From: an uncultured Candidatus Saccharibacteria bacterium | GTDB taxonomy: Bacteria > Patescibacteria > Saccharimonadia > Saccharimonadales > UBA6022 | DNA: 12,178 nt | Direction of reading: 5' to 3' | Assembly (NCBI GenBank): GCA_946886725.1 | Contig: CAMPJF010000019.1 | Span: 1-12,178, forward strand | In this document: positions 12,066-12,178 of the stretch, piece after piece | Layout: each line of letters begins with the position of its first letter | How positions within the stretch are numbered: position 1 is the first letter of the stretch | The notes under the pieces: generated by a model | Databases searched by the model: none | Told to the model about the DNA's origin: nothing | What the model saw: only the letters and a program-made list of their open reading frames with translations | Program-made: the position numbers and the translations under genes

Positions 12066-12178
12066 ATGGAAACATTAAACACAAACAGTATTAAAGATAA
12101 AAATAGAGATAATTATTTTCGATCTCATCCCCAAAACCGTCAAGACCACGGCACGAAGGGGACAAGTCGAATTGATGC
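12066..12178 (+). CDS. Start of an unidentified protein, cut by the window edge
   Basis: An open frame runs from ATG 12066 to the end of the window, 37 complete codons. It begins METLNTNSIKDKNRDNYF and continues polar and basic (RSHPQNRQDHGTKGTSR), without hydrophobic segments. The N terminus looks disordered and could precede a nucleic-acid-binding domain, but nothing is recognisable. Support comes mainly from the strong promoter immediately upstream, placed as for the other leaderless genes of the window. Confidence 0.55.
   Translation, partial: METLNTNSIKDKNRDNYFRSHPQNRQDHGTKGTSRID

Noticed and set aside
1..12178. tRNA genes, CRISPR arrays, insertion sequences
   Set aside because: No cloverleaf-like sequence, regularly spaced direct repeats, transposase motifs or terminal inverted repeats were seen by eye.

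Overview
The window looks like a chromosomal segment of a small-genome bacterium of the Candidate Phyla Radiation (Patescibacteria), most likely a Saccharibacteria (TM7) relative. This is inferred from a short MurE-type ligase without its usual first domain, a FemAB-type transferase, many lineage-specific small proteins and what look like leaderless mRNAs. No rRNA, tRNA, CRISPR array or insertion sequence was found. TGA behaves as an ordinary stop, so this is not a UGA-recoding lineage.

Layout. 1-292 is the start of tsaD on the minus strand, cut by the window edge. 293-6252 is an accessory-looking region on the plus strand. It holds small membrane-associated proteins (433-879, 1046-1384, 1392-1850, 5670-6203) surrounding a two-gene operon: a 952-residue secreted, C-terminally anchored SGNH/GDSL esterase (2035-4893) and a single-pass protein with paired cysteines (4918-5577). 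The transcription units of the small genes share a promoter-leader module in three copies and a C+G-rich ACCCCGG/CCGGGGT terminator hairpin in three copies, so they look like repeatedly duplicated cassettes. Two of the proteins (1046 and 1392) are gapless paralogs.

6332-7627 is a murE-like ligase. 7628-11474 is a minus-strand block: a small basic protein (7754-8014), a predicted PD-(D/E)XK-like protein (8101-9039), a FemAB-type peptidoglycan transferase (9139-10179), a small unknown protein (10272-10532) and a second, divergent PD-(D/E)XK-like paralog (10602-11474). Each has its own promoter, so this is a row of single-gene units rather than an operon. 11557-11994 encodes a stand-alone phosphohexomutase domain I that appears catalytically dead, and 12066-12178 is the start of another plus-strand gene.

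How the genes fit together. MurE and FemAB act on peptidoglycan precursors. The esterase and its partner would act outside the membrane. Two expression styles coexist. Several genes (tsaD, murE, femAB, 11557, 12066) have a -10 box 6-9 bases before the ATG and no Shine-Dalgarno sequence, which fits leaderless transcripts. The small-protein cassettes, the esterase operon and the small basic protein use leaders with Shine-Dalgarno sites. The items that most deserve a second look are the shared leader/terminator cassettes, the paired PD-(D/E)XK-like paralogs, the orphan mutase domain and the unusual MurE substrate motif. All calls come from reading the sequence by eye; no database search was run.
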